A stretch of DNA of 64,000 nucleotides from Chionoecetes opilio (Eukaryota > Arthropoda > Malacostraca > Decapoda > Majidae): the NCBI GenBank assembly GCA_016584305.1, contig JACEEZ010020466.1, forward strand, positions 336,540-400,539. Direction: 5' to 3'. Made by a program: the position numbers and the translations under genes. The notes under the pieces were generated by a model. The model searched no databases, was not told the origin of the DNA, and saw only the letters and a program-made list of their open reading frames with translations. Shown here piece by piece: positions 44,011 through 59,215 of this stretch (position 1 is the first letter of the stretch; every line of letters begins with the position of its first letter).

Positions 44011-44014
<4 letters not shown>
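43846..44014 (+). mobile_element. tRNA-like SINE, copy 2
   Basis: GTCAGGGTGGCGCAGTTGGT, B box GCGGTTCGAGCCC, then the same 3' body as the copy at 43312, ending in ATCTTATC followed by (CT)n. Confidence 0.78.
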
Positions 44015-44049
<35 letters not shown>

Positions 44050-44179
44050 TTTTAATCATTGATTGGTTTTTGGAATTTTTCTAATCAATGTTTGTTGTTG
44101 TTGGTTTTTTCTTCTTTTTTCAAATTTTAACAGTTGTTTCAGTTACTTGTTATTTTGTAACTACGTGTGTGTGTGTGGG

Positions 44180-48439
<4,260 letters not shown>

Positions 48440-49087
48440 CAATGGGCTAAAACAGTGAGCCGACCTGCCATCTGGTGGCCGTCTGGGAACCTTCCATAAG
48501 CTCCAGTACGTCGGGTCTCGGGGTGTCAGGCTAGACTTCTTTTCCATTATTCCCTACCAAACCAGCTACAATTAAGTGTTGTCATGGTCAACATAGGTTT
48601 ATGCAAAATGAAAATATAAAAGTTTTACATTATTCATGGCGTTATAATAAGGATTGTTGGCAAAATAGCAGCATTCGACCACATGTGTCCTACAACATTC
48701 TACTAAATACTGTAGAGGAATGCATCAAGGCGGGTGTATGAGTAAAAATTACCTTCATGTATGCAAAGAGAAGGTAATATTTACCCATACATCCGCCTTG
48801 ATGCATTCCTCTACAGTATTTAGTAGAATGTTGTAGGACACATGTGGTCGACTGTTTCTATTTTGCCAACAATCCTCATTATAACACCATGAATAATGTA
48901 AAACTCTTATATTTTCATTTTGCATAAACCTATGTTGACCATGACAACACTTAATTGTAGCTGGTTTGGTAGGGAATAATGGAAAATAAGTCTAGCCTGA
49001 CACCCCGAGACCCGACGTACTGGAGCTGACGGGAGGTTCCTAGACGGTCACCAGATGGCAGGTCAGCTCACTGTTTTTAGCCCATTG
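48440..49087. repeat. Large near-perfect palindrome
   Basis: The left arm (48440-48750) and right arm (48771-49087) are inverted copies of about 310 bp around a spacer near TTCATGTATGCAAAGAGA. Outer ends are CAATGGGCTAAAACAGTGAG and CTCACTGTTTTTAGCCCATTG. Mismatches are few and scattered. Confidence 0.88.
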
Positions 49088-49106
49088 GAGACCAGGTAAT
49101 TGCTGC

Positions 49107-49278
49107 ATGCGGGTTTCTTTCAGCCACTCGACGATGGATTTGACAGATGCTCCTTGGTGAGACTTGAACTCGGGACCTTCTTCTCCCCTACCAGGCTCTT
49201 GAAAGAGTTGCCCCCAGCAGGATTCGAACTCAGGAGTTCACCACTCCAAGACGCTAACCACTCGGCCACCGCCTCCCA
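49107..49278 (-). mobile_element. tRNA-derived SINE, minus strand
   Basis: The reverse complement reads GGCGGTGGCCGAGTGGTTAG, an A box resembling tRNA-Leu/Ser, with B box GAGTTCGAATCCTG and a second CGAGTTCAAGTCTC. No complete cloverleaf forms. It abuts the right arm of the large palindrome. Confidence 0.65.
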
Positions 49279-49669
49279 CTTTCCCTCATCTTTATCCTGT
49301 TCACCTTACTAATGTACACGTGAGCCAGTACTCTTTCCGTTCATTGGCAAACTAAGACAATTTAACTTTTCCCCCTCATATATCCACCGCCCATGACTTG
49401 AGTTTCTACAAAAGAAAGTATCAGATGAGAATGGAGATTTTATATACTTTGCTGAAAGAAACACTTTCCAGGCATAATCAAACAACATTTTACATGACAT
49501 ATGTATGAACTTTAATTATCAACGAAATTCACATCATACTTTATAAATAATGTAATATCGATAAACCTAAATTAATCTGATCTGATACTAATTTCCTCAT
49601 ACACCTTTTCTTCCATGATACTGACACTATGTACAATAAGTAATTATGATACAGCAGCTTTGTATCGAG

Positions 49670-51935
49670 CTACTTCCTGTACCACATCTGTAAGGTTTTC
49701 ATCTTCTTCACCTTCCGCTGCAGCTGCAGGAGGGAGTACAGCAGCGCCTCGGCTGTGGGGGGGCAGCCCGGCACATACAGGTCAACAGGCAGGATGCGGT
49801 CGCAGCCTCGCACAACAGAGTAGGAGTAGTGGTAATAGCCTCCACCATTTGCACAAGATCCCATTGATATCACCCATCTTGGTTCAGGCATCTGTAGCCA
49901 AAGAAATCTTACTATACCATACAGTTCTGTTGTAATGGCTCAAATACCTAGACGAGCGCTTGCCAATCAATTAATCATTGGGGGCATACGCCGGGGGGCG
50001 CGTCGCCTCGCCCACCCTACGACGCCACTCCCGGGGGTCACCATGCACGAGTCCCCATGCAGACTCCTTTTCCATACCAAGCAGCCCTTTCAGCATACCA
50101 GCTGATTGTTACCCTGTCAGTTCGTCTGTGAAAGGATTCTTCTGACGGGATTCATAAGGGAAAAATAGTGGGCTCAAGGCAGTGTAACGCTCTGTTGGTC
50201 TAACGTTAAAAGCTCTTCCCCCCTATGGAGCATTACATTAGTTCCCTGACCCAGCCTTCCATGACCAGTGATAGCTCCTCATGAGGGCTGCAGCTCCCCC
50301 TTCGGCCTCCCCTTCAGAATAACATCACAACGACAGAAGAGTGAAATGTTCAAGTGGCAGTCACGGCAAATCCCGGCGGTACACTGATTTTCAAAACATT
50401 GATAACTACAATTTTTATGGTATGGATGAAATGCAATATAATCTATCAGCCTTGTTACTGACTTCAGGCGATTTACCATACAAAATGCAAATGTTCACAC
50501 TGAGGTGCTATTAAAAGTCCTTATGGGGAAATCAGTAGCATTTACTTAATGGAAGGCAAATTTTGCATATTTCAGATGTAAACACAATCTCCGTGTCTGC
50601 TTGTGATCTACTTACATAAATTTATTGATTGATTGACTTTCAAGGCATTGCAATGGAGGTAATTTGCCACCAGTGACCAACTTGTAAATTCTATGATTAG
50701 CTCTTTGCTTCAGATGAAAGTGGTGATTCTGATGCTCTTTTTTATCTTTTTTTTTACATCACAAAGGACTGGCCAAGGACAAAAAAAAAAAAAAGTAACA
50801 AAAAACCCGCTTAATTGCCAGTACCTATAAAGAAGACAGTTAGAGAATATAAAAATGGGGGGTGGGCCAATTTAGAACAGATTACAAGCCAGCAGTTTAT
50901 AGGACCTTATTTCAATGTGGTATACTATTATGTTAAACAGTGCTTTTCTTGGTCATGCATCATTAAGATTCTAATGAGCAATATGCACTTTGGGGATGAA
51001 AAAACAGTACTAAGCTGCTCCATAAGACAGTCTCTAGTTCAGGAGGACTTCTTAGAATGGAAATATCAGGTACAATTACTGACCTGATCATAGACTTTCC
51101 TCAGTGCTGGTGCCATCTTGTTGGTGAGTGTTCCTGCCACAATGATGACGTCAGCCTGGCGGGGGGAGGCGCGGAACACAATGCCAAAGCGATCCACGTC
51201 GTAACGAGCTGCGGCACACTGCATCATCTCCACAGCACAGCACGCTAACCCAAAGGACAAGGGCCACAGCGATCCCTGCAGAAGAACATAAGAAGAATGA
51301 ATACTAATGAAGAATGATACAAGAAAATTAAATAGGTTACATGCACACAAAGGTTGGAAGAGGTTGAGGCAATGGATAGAGATAGTTGGAAGCGTATCAT
51401 CAAACCTCATAAGTTATAATGGAAAAATCTGCCTTAAAACAGAAAAATGTTACATGCACACACAAAGGTTGAGGCAATGGATAGAGATAGTTGGAAGCGT
51501 ATCATCAACTGTCTAACCTCATCAAGATATAATGGGAAAATCTGACTATAAACAGAAAGATAACGAAGATGCACACACAAAACAATGCCTCTCAGCATTC
51601 CTCCTCACACACCCTCATGTTCCTCATTCTACTAAACCATCTATACCTTATAATATACTTTTGAGCACTACATTTCCAGCACCTCTACAACAGAACAAAA
51701 TTCAAAATATAAAATCAATAAATACTCAAATGCAATACCTTACCTTTCGTCCCCAGTTGATTAAATCGTCAAGTCTGGCAACGGCATATTCACCAGCATT
51801 TGAGGTGTTTTGGAAGGGGGAATATGGCTTGTACTTGACGGGAGCAGGGTTGGCTGTGGCACTCTTGTTTCTTGTAGCGACCACCACGGCACCACTCACT
51901 AGCTCTTGCCAGCTGCGGCACACCACCACGCCACA
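49670..51935 (-). CDS. NDUFS7: NADH dehydrogenase iron-sulfur protein 7 (complex I PSST subunit), first exon unresolved
   Basis: Three exons on the minus strand are clear: 51744-51935 (64 codons), 51084-51275 (64 codons) and 49670-49891 (73 codons plus TAG), all joining in phase 0 with AG/GT borders. They encode 201 residues of the complex I subunit that carries the terminal [4Fe-4S] cluster N2 beside the quinone site in the mitochondrial inner membrane. Ligand motifs are visible: [10 protein letters not shown] (two adjacent Cys), [20 protein letters not shown] and [35 protein letters not shown] precedes the core. The part encoded by the first listed exon is basic and Ala/Val-rich, as expected of a targeting peptide. 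An in-frame TAG at 51936-51938 lies directly before this exon, so a short 5' coding exon must lie upstream. Two candidates were seen: ATGGCTCTTACAG at 52732-52744, which fits only with an internal acceptor at 51899, and a seven-codon ATG run near 53210 that fits phase 0. Neither is secure. Confidence 0.95.
49965..50100 (-). mobile_element. LINE 3'-end fragment in NDUFS7 intron
   Basis: The reverse complement matches the 3' end of the LINE at 55.6 kb: the GGGGACTCG(C/T)GCATGGTGAC, CCCCGGGAGTGG and GGGCGAGGCGACGCGCCCCC blocks and the terminal ATTGATTAAT-type tail. Only about 135 bp is retained. Confidence 0.75.
50751..50875 (-). mobile_element. Poly-A retroposon in NDUFS7 intron
   Basis: TTTTTTTACATCACAAAGGA, CCAGTACCTATAAAGAAGAC, GGTGGGCCAATTTAG; oriented with the host gene. 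Confidence 0.7.
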
Positions 51936-53228
51936 CTAGAAGGTAGTACAACCATTTCAATTTTAGATTTGGGGTAAGTTTGGGTTAGGTTTTGTGGAGT
52001 TATTTAGGTAAAAAAAAACTAATTTGATGGTGATCATGATTCCTCAGTGTAGCGATCTGACTACGGTAGCTTCCCCACCGATTAGCTTCCCTGCCACGAC
52101 TATGCACAGCAAATTTGTATTATCAACAGATTCACTTATTTAACCTAAATAACTCTACAAAACTTAACCAAAACCTATCCTAAACCTAACCAAAATTAAA
52201 CCTAACCCAAACCATATTTAACCTAAATTTAACCACTTACTTTTAAAAGATAACAGCTAGGATCGGTTACGTTTAGGTTAAATTTAGGTTAAGATAAGGC
52301 TTGGTTTAGATTTGATTTAGGGTTAGGTTAGGTTTAGGATAGGTTTGCGTTAAGTTTTGTAGTTATTTACATTTATAACCGTTATTTAGGTTAAGTAAGC
52401 GGCAGGGAAGCTAATCGGGCGGGGTAGCTAGTCAGATCGCTACACCGGCTGGTTGGCGGCCGCCAACTCCTGCGGAATATTTACCTTTACCCTAATTAGT
52501 GGTTACCTGAGGACATATATGAAGGGTATGCATCAAATCAAAGCATAACGTGGAACATTGCATAAACGAGACCCTTTGGGAGGCGAGCCAAATCGGGTCT
52601 TGATTCACCATTTTGTCAAAAAAACTATTAATTACCATTATCATAACCTCAAAACAGATCACATGAGTCACTCTGCAACACAACAAGTTTATGTAGGCAC
52701 ATTAACACACTGTTTCCGTGCATAGGCCTACCTGTAAGAGCCATTTTTGCCTTCCTTTGTTAGGTAACTCGGGCTGTGTTGACCGTCCAGTTGGGCGTGA
52801 ACTTGAGTTGGGATTTGAGCGTCAGCTGTCGTCTGTCGCTGACCTGCGTCTTCTGCGCTTCAGCAATATTGAGAGGTTCTGTCCTATCTTCTATCTTCTA
52901 GGCCTATGAATCGGCTGCTCCAGCAGATAAAAACAATAATAATAACAAAAAAGCAACAACAACATACACATACAGAGGCATTGTCTATTTATCATACAAT
53001 TATACATAATACTCTCCGAAAAATCTTTCAATTGCCTCAATAATTCGTAGTCTCACTTGAATCACAGTCTCAGTAGCAATACCTTCCTTTCCCTCCCTGT
53101 CCTTTCATCCAACTTATTAATTTTACATCTCATTTCAGTCAGACCCACACGCATTATTTCCATTCTCTCTCTCTCACGGGGTGCATCATGGTCATCATCA
53201 GCACGGCAGAGTGCAGACCACAACAATC
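51936..53228. promoter_or_regulatory. Divergent NDUFS7/CISD3 upstream interval, probable shared promoter
   Basis: The second exon of NDUFS7 (minus) and the start codon of CISD3 (plus) are only 1.3 kb apart, and the NDUFS7 first exon must lie inside this interval. If NDUFS7 starts at 52744, about 485 bp separate the two start codons. The region contains a fold-back element (52048-52444) and a CT-rich run just before CISD3. No TATA box was identified. Shared promoter activity is inferred from layout alone. Confidence 0.45.
52048..52444. mobile_element. Fold-back element between NDUFS7 and CISD3
   Basis: Arms TGTAGCGATCTGACTACGGT and AGCTAGTCAGATCGCTACA, with GATTAGCTTCCCTGCC and inverse inside. 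The loop is rich in CTAACC/GGTTAG blocks, themselves inverted. Confidence 0.75.
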
Positions 53229-53850
53229 ATGGCCGTGTGCAGGACGCTGGCAACTGTGCCGGGCAGGATATTTACTCGGGCACTGTCTTATGTAAGGGTT
53301 TTCATCGTTTTTATGAGTCGTGTAAAACATTCATGACATCAGGTAGGCAGGACTGGAGCCTTGACTCGTGTTAATGGCGCTATTGTGGTGTGGTGGTGTG
53401 GTGGAGTGGTGCATGTGGTGGGGGTACAGGTCGTGGCAGGTAGTATAATGGTTATAGTACATGGTAATTACTGGTTGTCAGGTAGAGTGGTTATGGTAAA
53501 CGTGGATGGGTTATAATGGACGAGAGCTGCGCGGTCGCTACCACCGTTACCACTTACGTTTTATATATATTTTATATTTAGTTATTTTTGACGGTTGTTT
53601 TAGTTATAATCGTCCTCAACTTGTAGATCTGACCATTTGCAGTATTTCCAACAGCCGTCTGAAATGAAAAATAACTGAATGGGGGTCTGGGGGGGCTGTG
53701 CCTCCTCAGTTAGGTTAGGTTACGTAACCAATGGGTTATAATGGACGAGTTTCACGGTCGTTTTCAGAGACACCAACTATTTTTTCTTGGCCTACAATAG
53801 GTGCTTGTTCTAATGGTGCTAGTTTTATTTTGCGCAAAAAAAACAAAAAC

Positions 53851-53883
<33 letters not shown>

Positions 53884-53894
53884 TATATATATAT

Positions 53895-53927
<33 letters not shown>

Positions 53928-56661
53928 TTTGTGGTTAAGGTTAGGTTACGTTTCTTTAAAACCTATAAGGTTAGGTTAGGTTTCATTAAAACAAGGTTAA
54001 GTTAGGTTTCATTTTTTTTTTTCATTTTTTTTTTTTTTTTTTTGGTTTGCGCAAAATAAAACAAGCACCATTAGAACAAGCACCTATTGTAGGCCAAGAA
54101 AAAATAGTTGGTGTCTCTGAAAACGACCGTGAAACTCTCCTCCATTATTACCAACCAATGTCCAGATTAGGTTAGTGAAATTGCGGGGGGGGTTTGGAGA
54201 AACTGCACCCACCCCTCTCCAGTTAGGTCAGAAAAGGGTTAATTAGCAGATGGAAATTCGCAAAACGTACGCCATTTTTGGACCTACCATTCAATGTTTA
54301 TCATTTTTCCTGATCGCTGTTCTTCTATAACGTGTTTTTAAGGCCAGGGTTTAATAAGAGAGTTAAGGATACGCTGTCAGATACTAGCAGTGACGGGAAG
54401 GGGAAGGCCGGTATATGGTGTGCGGGACCTGCTCGCGCTCACACTGACGCCTAGGGGCTTGTTTATATTTCTTACTACGGCAGAAAGGCCCCAAGAACTA
54501 TTTAAATTCAGCTTAGGTAGGTTAGCTTAAGGTTGTAAATATACCTTTAACCCCTTCACGCCCAGATCTTTCCATTGCTATAAAAAAAAATGTCTGTTGT
54601 CAAGCCTTAAAATTACGAAAAGTAACTTAATATACCAAATTTGTTAGTGGACAAGGATACTAAACAGGGTATATCTATAAATTATTGCTTATATTCATTA
54701 AAATCTTTCTAATGGTACCCAAATTACAATGGAAATTACGTTCTGGGCCTCAAGGGGTTAAAAGTACACATTTTGTTTCTTAATTTGGTGGTGAATGAAG
54801 AGAAAAGAATTATTTTGTTAATATGTATTGCTATTACATTAATTTGTTCTTATTTTAGGGCCCCGTGTCCTGTGCCAAGACAGTCAAGGACCCAGGAATG
54901 GAACTGAAGGAGAAGTTGTGGCAAAAAGAGTTCCATCAGAAAATGAAAGGGAAAATATATGACAAGAAGCCTTTTAAGATTACACTAAAAGCTGGCAAGA
55001 AATACATGTGGTGTACGTGTGGCCAGAGTCATTCACAGGTGAGATACCAGGAACACACTTGAGTTCTTTATGTATGCAGGTATTATTTTGTACGATCATT
55101 GAGGCATTTTGATGTGCAATAATCAAACTTTAAAATTTAGTACAATGTAAGCATAGAAGGTGATAAGACTGTCTTGAAATGCAAAATTATGGATATGATG
55201 GGATTTTTTTATCTTTTCCTATCTTTTAATGCATATAGGCCTATGTGTGTACGTATATGTAAGACCCAGATCTTCAAGTCTCTTGTGATCCCTGTCTTAC
55301 TCTATGGATGTGAGACATGGACACTAAATAGCGACTTGAAGAGGCAAATCGATGCCTTTGGTAATAAGCGTCTCCGCAAATCATGGGGTATCGCTGGGGT
55401 GTCAAATCAGCGATTGCGCCGTGAGATTGAATCGAGGCCTATTACCTGCATAGTCCGCCAGAGCCATCTTCGCTATATGGGCATGTGTCACACTACCCTG
55501 AAACCGATCCTTCCCACCTGGATTGTATCTGTAAGAGACAATCCGACATGGAGTAGGTCAAGGGGGCGCCCACAAGGCTCGTGGCTGGGGCAAGTTGATT
55601 TTTCCTGCTGAGAGTTGCTTGGCATGGGGAGCCTGCATGGGGACTCGCGCATGGTGACCCCCGGGAGTGGTGTCATAGGGTGGGCGAGGCGACACGCCCC
55701 CCAGCGTATGTCCGCAATGATTGATTGATTGATGTGTGTATTTACTGTGGTCACACATGGGAAAAGAGCTAAACTGATATTATCATTTCTCTTATCTACT
55801 TTTATGGAGATTAGTTTCCTTTCTCCATAAAGAGAACTACTTTCTTAAGTTTAAGAAACTACTTTCAAAATAATGGATGTTACTTGCTCACACCACTCAT
55901 TACAGCTATCAACATCCCTACTTGTGAAGCTGAACCTCTCAACATTATTCAAACATGTAATTACTGTTCATATCACTCTGCTCTTCCTTTATATCTGGTC
56001 AAAAGATATTCTCTGTCCACTTTTATTAGTCTCCTCATTGCCTTCAATATCATAATCAGGTGGTAGGCGTAAATATTCCTACCATGCAGCTGCCACACCC
56101 ATTATGTTGTGATCTCAGTAATTTTTTTCTCATTTACCCAAAAGTTTTAATGTAGTGGCCACCTCAGGACACAACATATTAATGACTCTGCCACGGAGGT
56201 TGTGTGATCGGTTTTGTGCTTGTTTGCTTATTAGCAGGTTAGTATGCAAAAAGTTACCTACGGACTTTGATTGAAAATTGTATCAATATATATATTAACA
56301 TATTAATAATATTAACATATTATTTGGGAATGTTAGTGCTGTCGTGGAACGTTTCCAGTCTTGTATTTATATATTTTTTACCTATTCACATTGTTTTTAG
56401 GAGGTGCAGGAAATACAGAGCCATATTTGCCATCCCCATGTTTTTATATTTATTTGAATGATTAATGTTCCTTTTTTCCTTTCTCAGCCGATGTGTGATG
56501 GCACCCACTTAAATCAGCAGCTCAGGATAGGCATGAAGCCAATGGTGTTTTATGCACCAGAAAACAAAGAGGTCTGGCTGTGCAACTGTAAGCAGACCAA
56601 GAATCCTCCTTTTTGTGATGGCACACACCGCAATGCAGAAATTCAGGAAGCTATTTATTAG
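53229..56661 (+). CDS. CISD3: CDGSH iron-sulfur domain protein 3, mitochondrial, three exons
   Basis: Exons 53229-53291 (21 codons), 54859-55038 (60 codons) and 56488-56661 (57 codons plus TAG) join in phase 0 with good GT/AG sites, giving 138 residues; the human protein is 127. Exon 1 (MAVCRTLATVPGRIFTRALS) is an Arg-rich amphipathic matrix-targeting sequence. Two CDGSH motifs are complete: CTCGQSHSQPMCDGTH, formed across the exon 2-3 junction, and CNCKQTKNPPFCDGTH in exon 3. Each has the three Cys and one His that hold a [2Fe-2S] cluster. Two motifs in one chain define CISD3 (mitoNEET-related, MiNT) as opposed to the single-motif, membrane-anchored CISD1 and CISD2, and no membrane segment is seen here. 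It lies divergently next to NDUFS7. Both introns are packed with repeats: a fold-back element and a TTAA MITE in intron 1, a LINE 3' end in intron 2. Confidence 0.94.
53747..54137. mobile_element. Fold-back element in CISD3 intron 1
   Basis: Arms GAGTTTCACGGTCGTTTTCA and TGAAAACGACCGTGAAACTC continue for about 90 bp each, including TTCTTGGCCTACAATAGGTG. The loop has poly-A, (TA)n, GGTTAGGTTAGG and poly-T. Confidence 0.8.
54547..54761 (+). mobile_element. TTAA MITE in CISD3 intron 1
   Basis: TTAACCCCTTCACGCCCAGA to GGCCTCAAGGGGTTAA, about 100 bp before the acceptor of exon 2. Confidence 0.76.
55245..55735 (+). pseudogene. LINE 3'-end fragment in CISD3 intron 2
   Basis: Translates as KTQIFKSLVIPVLLYGCETW, then WTLNSDLKRQIDAFGNKRLR, VSNQRLRREIESRPITCIVR and a Gly/Arg-rich end (SRSRGRPQGSWLGQVD). 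This is the C-terminal region typical of the reverse-transcriptase ORF of decapod LINEs. The 3' end is GATTGATTGATTGAT, a short tandem tail. It is 5'-truncated and in the same orientation as the host gene. Confidence 0.85.
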
Positions 56662-57552
56662 GCATTAGTGAGGTATGTGTATGTATGACTTTGATATTTG
56701 TTGATGGTTATGTTATTTATGCAGGTGGGATGGAGGATGTATTGGGTGTCTATTGTGGATTTAGAGGAGAAAATCGGGTGAATTGTATTTTTTTTTGTCT
56801 TGGTTGAGTTGATCCTTAGTGATTGTATGTAAATTAATATCGTATGTTTCTATGCCACATACGTTTAGATATACATTTTCTACATCGTGTATTCTTGGCT
56901 GTTAACAATATAATACTGTGTGTACATTACATTAATTCTGAAAAATATTTGGAAAATGCCTATGATTATGTTGGTATTATTCTTAAATATACAATTATAT
57001 GAATTATTTTACTGGTAACTCCTTAAGAAAATTTTAAGTTAAAGCAGTGATGTGAAAAGTAATATTGGCGCATGCTTCTGTTTTTGAGGAAAAACAGGAA
57101 AATCCATATCATCGAACATCCCACCGCTACCATCCAAATGTTGATGTACATAAGTGCTCTGTAAATAGAGGGTTTTTATAAAGCTTGTTATTTGATTCCC
57201 ATGAATAATGTAAGCTAAGGTGCCAAAAGTGGTGAGGGTAAGGTTTAAGACACTTACTGGGAGAGATGAGTTAATTTGGATATCTTTGGTTCATTTTGTG
57301 GAAGTAAAGAAGCATAGAAATAGAGCAAAGAGAGGAAGAGATAAAATAATGGGATTAATTTTATATTTCACATAATTTTTTTTTTTTCATAAAAATATGG
57401 AAATATTGAATACATATGAAAATAATGGATATAAAGATATTGAACAATATGATATTGTAAGAAATGTAAATGTGTATTAAAGAAGTAAAGAATATTTGAA
57501 GATTACAAAGATACTAGAAGTAAGAAAAAATGCAGATTCCTGTGGTAGTATT
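56662..57552. other. CISD3 3' flank, no gene recognised
   Basis: AT-rich sequence expected to hold the CISD3 3' UTR. From 57855 to 59215 the sequence is likewise AT-rich with ATATGAAAAT-type low-complexity motifs and no convincing coding frame. Confidence 0.4.
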
Positions 57553-57855
57553 GTGCCTCCATGGTGTAGTGGCTCGCATGCCTGGTATGAATCCACGGAC
57601 CTGGGTTAGAATCCCGCCCAGGGCTGTCGGCATGCAACCCACCCAGCTGTTCATCCTTCTTTTCGGTGTTGGTTGATAAATGGGTGCCTGGAGGAACCTG
57701 GGAAGGCAACCGTGGTAACCCGGATGTCACACTAGCCCTGTGTCCCGGGGTAGCGGGTTCTCACCCACCACAGGCTTAAAGGCTAATGCTACGGAGATGA
57801 GCACCGAGGCAACGTGCAGCTTAGCGTATGCCCCCAACTTTACCTTTACCTGTGG
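57553..57855 (+). mobile_element. tRNA-derived SINE
   Basis: CCTCCATGGTGTAGTGGCTC (A box) and CTGGGTTAGAATCCCGCCC (B box) are followed by CCCACCCAGCTGTTCATCC, TGGGTGCCTGGAGGAACCTG and CCGAGGCAACGTGCAGCTTA. A diverged antisense copy is at 21340-21640. Confidence 0.78.
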
Positions 57856-59215
57856 GAGTCCGCTTGATTCTTCTCCATTCCAGCTGCCCGTCCCTTACTA
57901 CTATCCTCATTTGCTTTCCTCGCAGATAGTCCTCCAGCCATTTCATAAATTGTTCTGTTTAAACCAAATATTTTCCAGTTTGCATAACAATTTCTTGTCT
58001 GGGACCTTGTCAAATGCATTCCTTATATCCAAGTATGCATAATCCACCTATCCTTCTCTTTGTTGTATATATCCATCACTCATGTATAACTCAATACTTT
58101 TGTACCACAAGAGTCTGTGACAAGACCCTCCTCAACCGAACCCATATTGTTTATCAGTTATCATTGCTTTTCTTTCTAAATACTCAGTCCATCTGTAATG
58201 ACTAATGACTTTTTAACACATTTTACATATAATACTGGTGTAAATATAATGGGTTTTTACTCCTCCCCTCCCTTGAATATTGGGACTATGTATATTAATT
58301 TTGCTCTCCTCCAGTCTCTAGGATCTTTGCCTTTTTTCAAACTTTTGTACTTTTACATTAAAAAAACATGAGTATATTGATAAATATGAGCTCTTTTGAA
58401 TATGAAAATCTATAAATATGTTAAGATATTAAGATATGAAATAATTGTATATATATGGCTAGAGTAAGATATGAAAAATGTGAACGGAAATGAAAAAATA
58501 ATGTGGTATATGTAAACATTGGAAATACAAATATTCAAAGATACAAATATATACCTAGTAAGTAATTATATAATAATTTCAGTATTAGAATCATGAAAAT
58601 ATGAAAAATATAGAAAACTAAAATTGTATTTCCCATGACTGATAATTATATCTTGAAGCAAGGGAAGAGACTGAATATCAAAGGGCTTGGAAAATAATAG
58701 ACGATTAATTAGCGATAAACAAAATAGAAGCTAAGTGTTCATACCTTGAATCTTTATAATTAGCATTTTTTGTTATAGTGTTTGCTTGGACAATGCTATA
58801 GCGAACCACATAAAGCTACATACGAAAAAATGACGAAACCTTGTCAAAAATACCTTCTTCACTCAAAATTGTATCATAATCATATTTACAAAGCAATTAT
58901 TTTCATTTTCTCTCTTTCATCAGCAAATTGGAATAGAACAGAGGCAGTATTTCCCTGAGCATTGGCTAGACACAGACTCAGACTGGTAACAATGTACAGT
59001 GCAGGTCACAACAGAGCCGCTAGGCCTTGAGAGTGAACAAGACATTACAAAGGACTCACACACTCTCTAAGGTTAGTCTATTTATGATTAGTTTGTCTAT
59101 TTATCATTAGTATATTTATTATTATCATCATTATTTATTCTCACTATTATTATCATTATTTATCATTAGTTAGTCATTACCTATTCATTGCTATTTGGTG
59201 TAGCAGAAAATGGTA

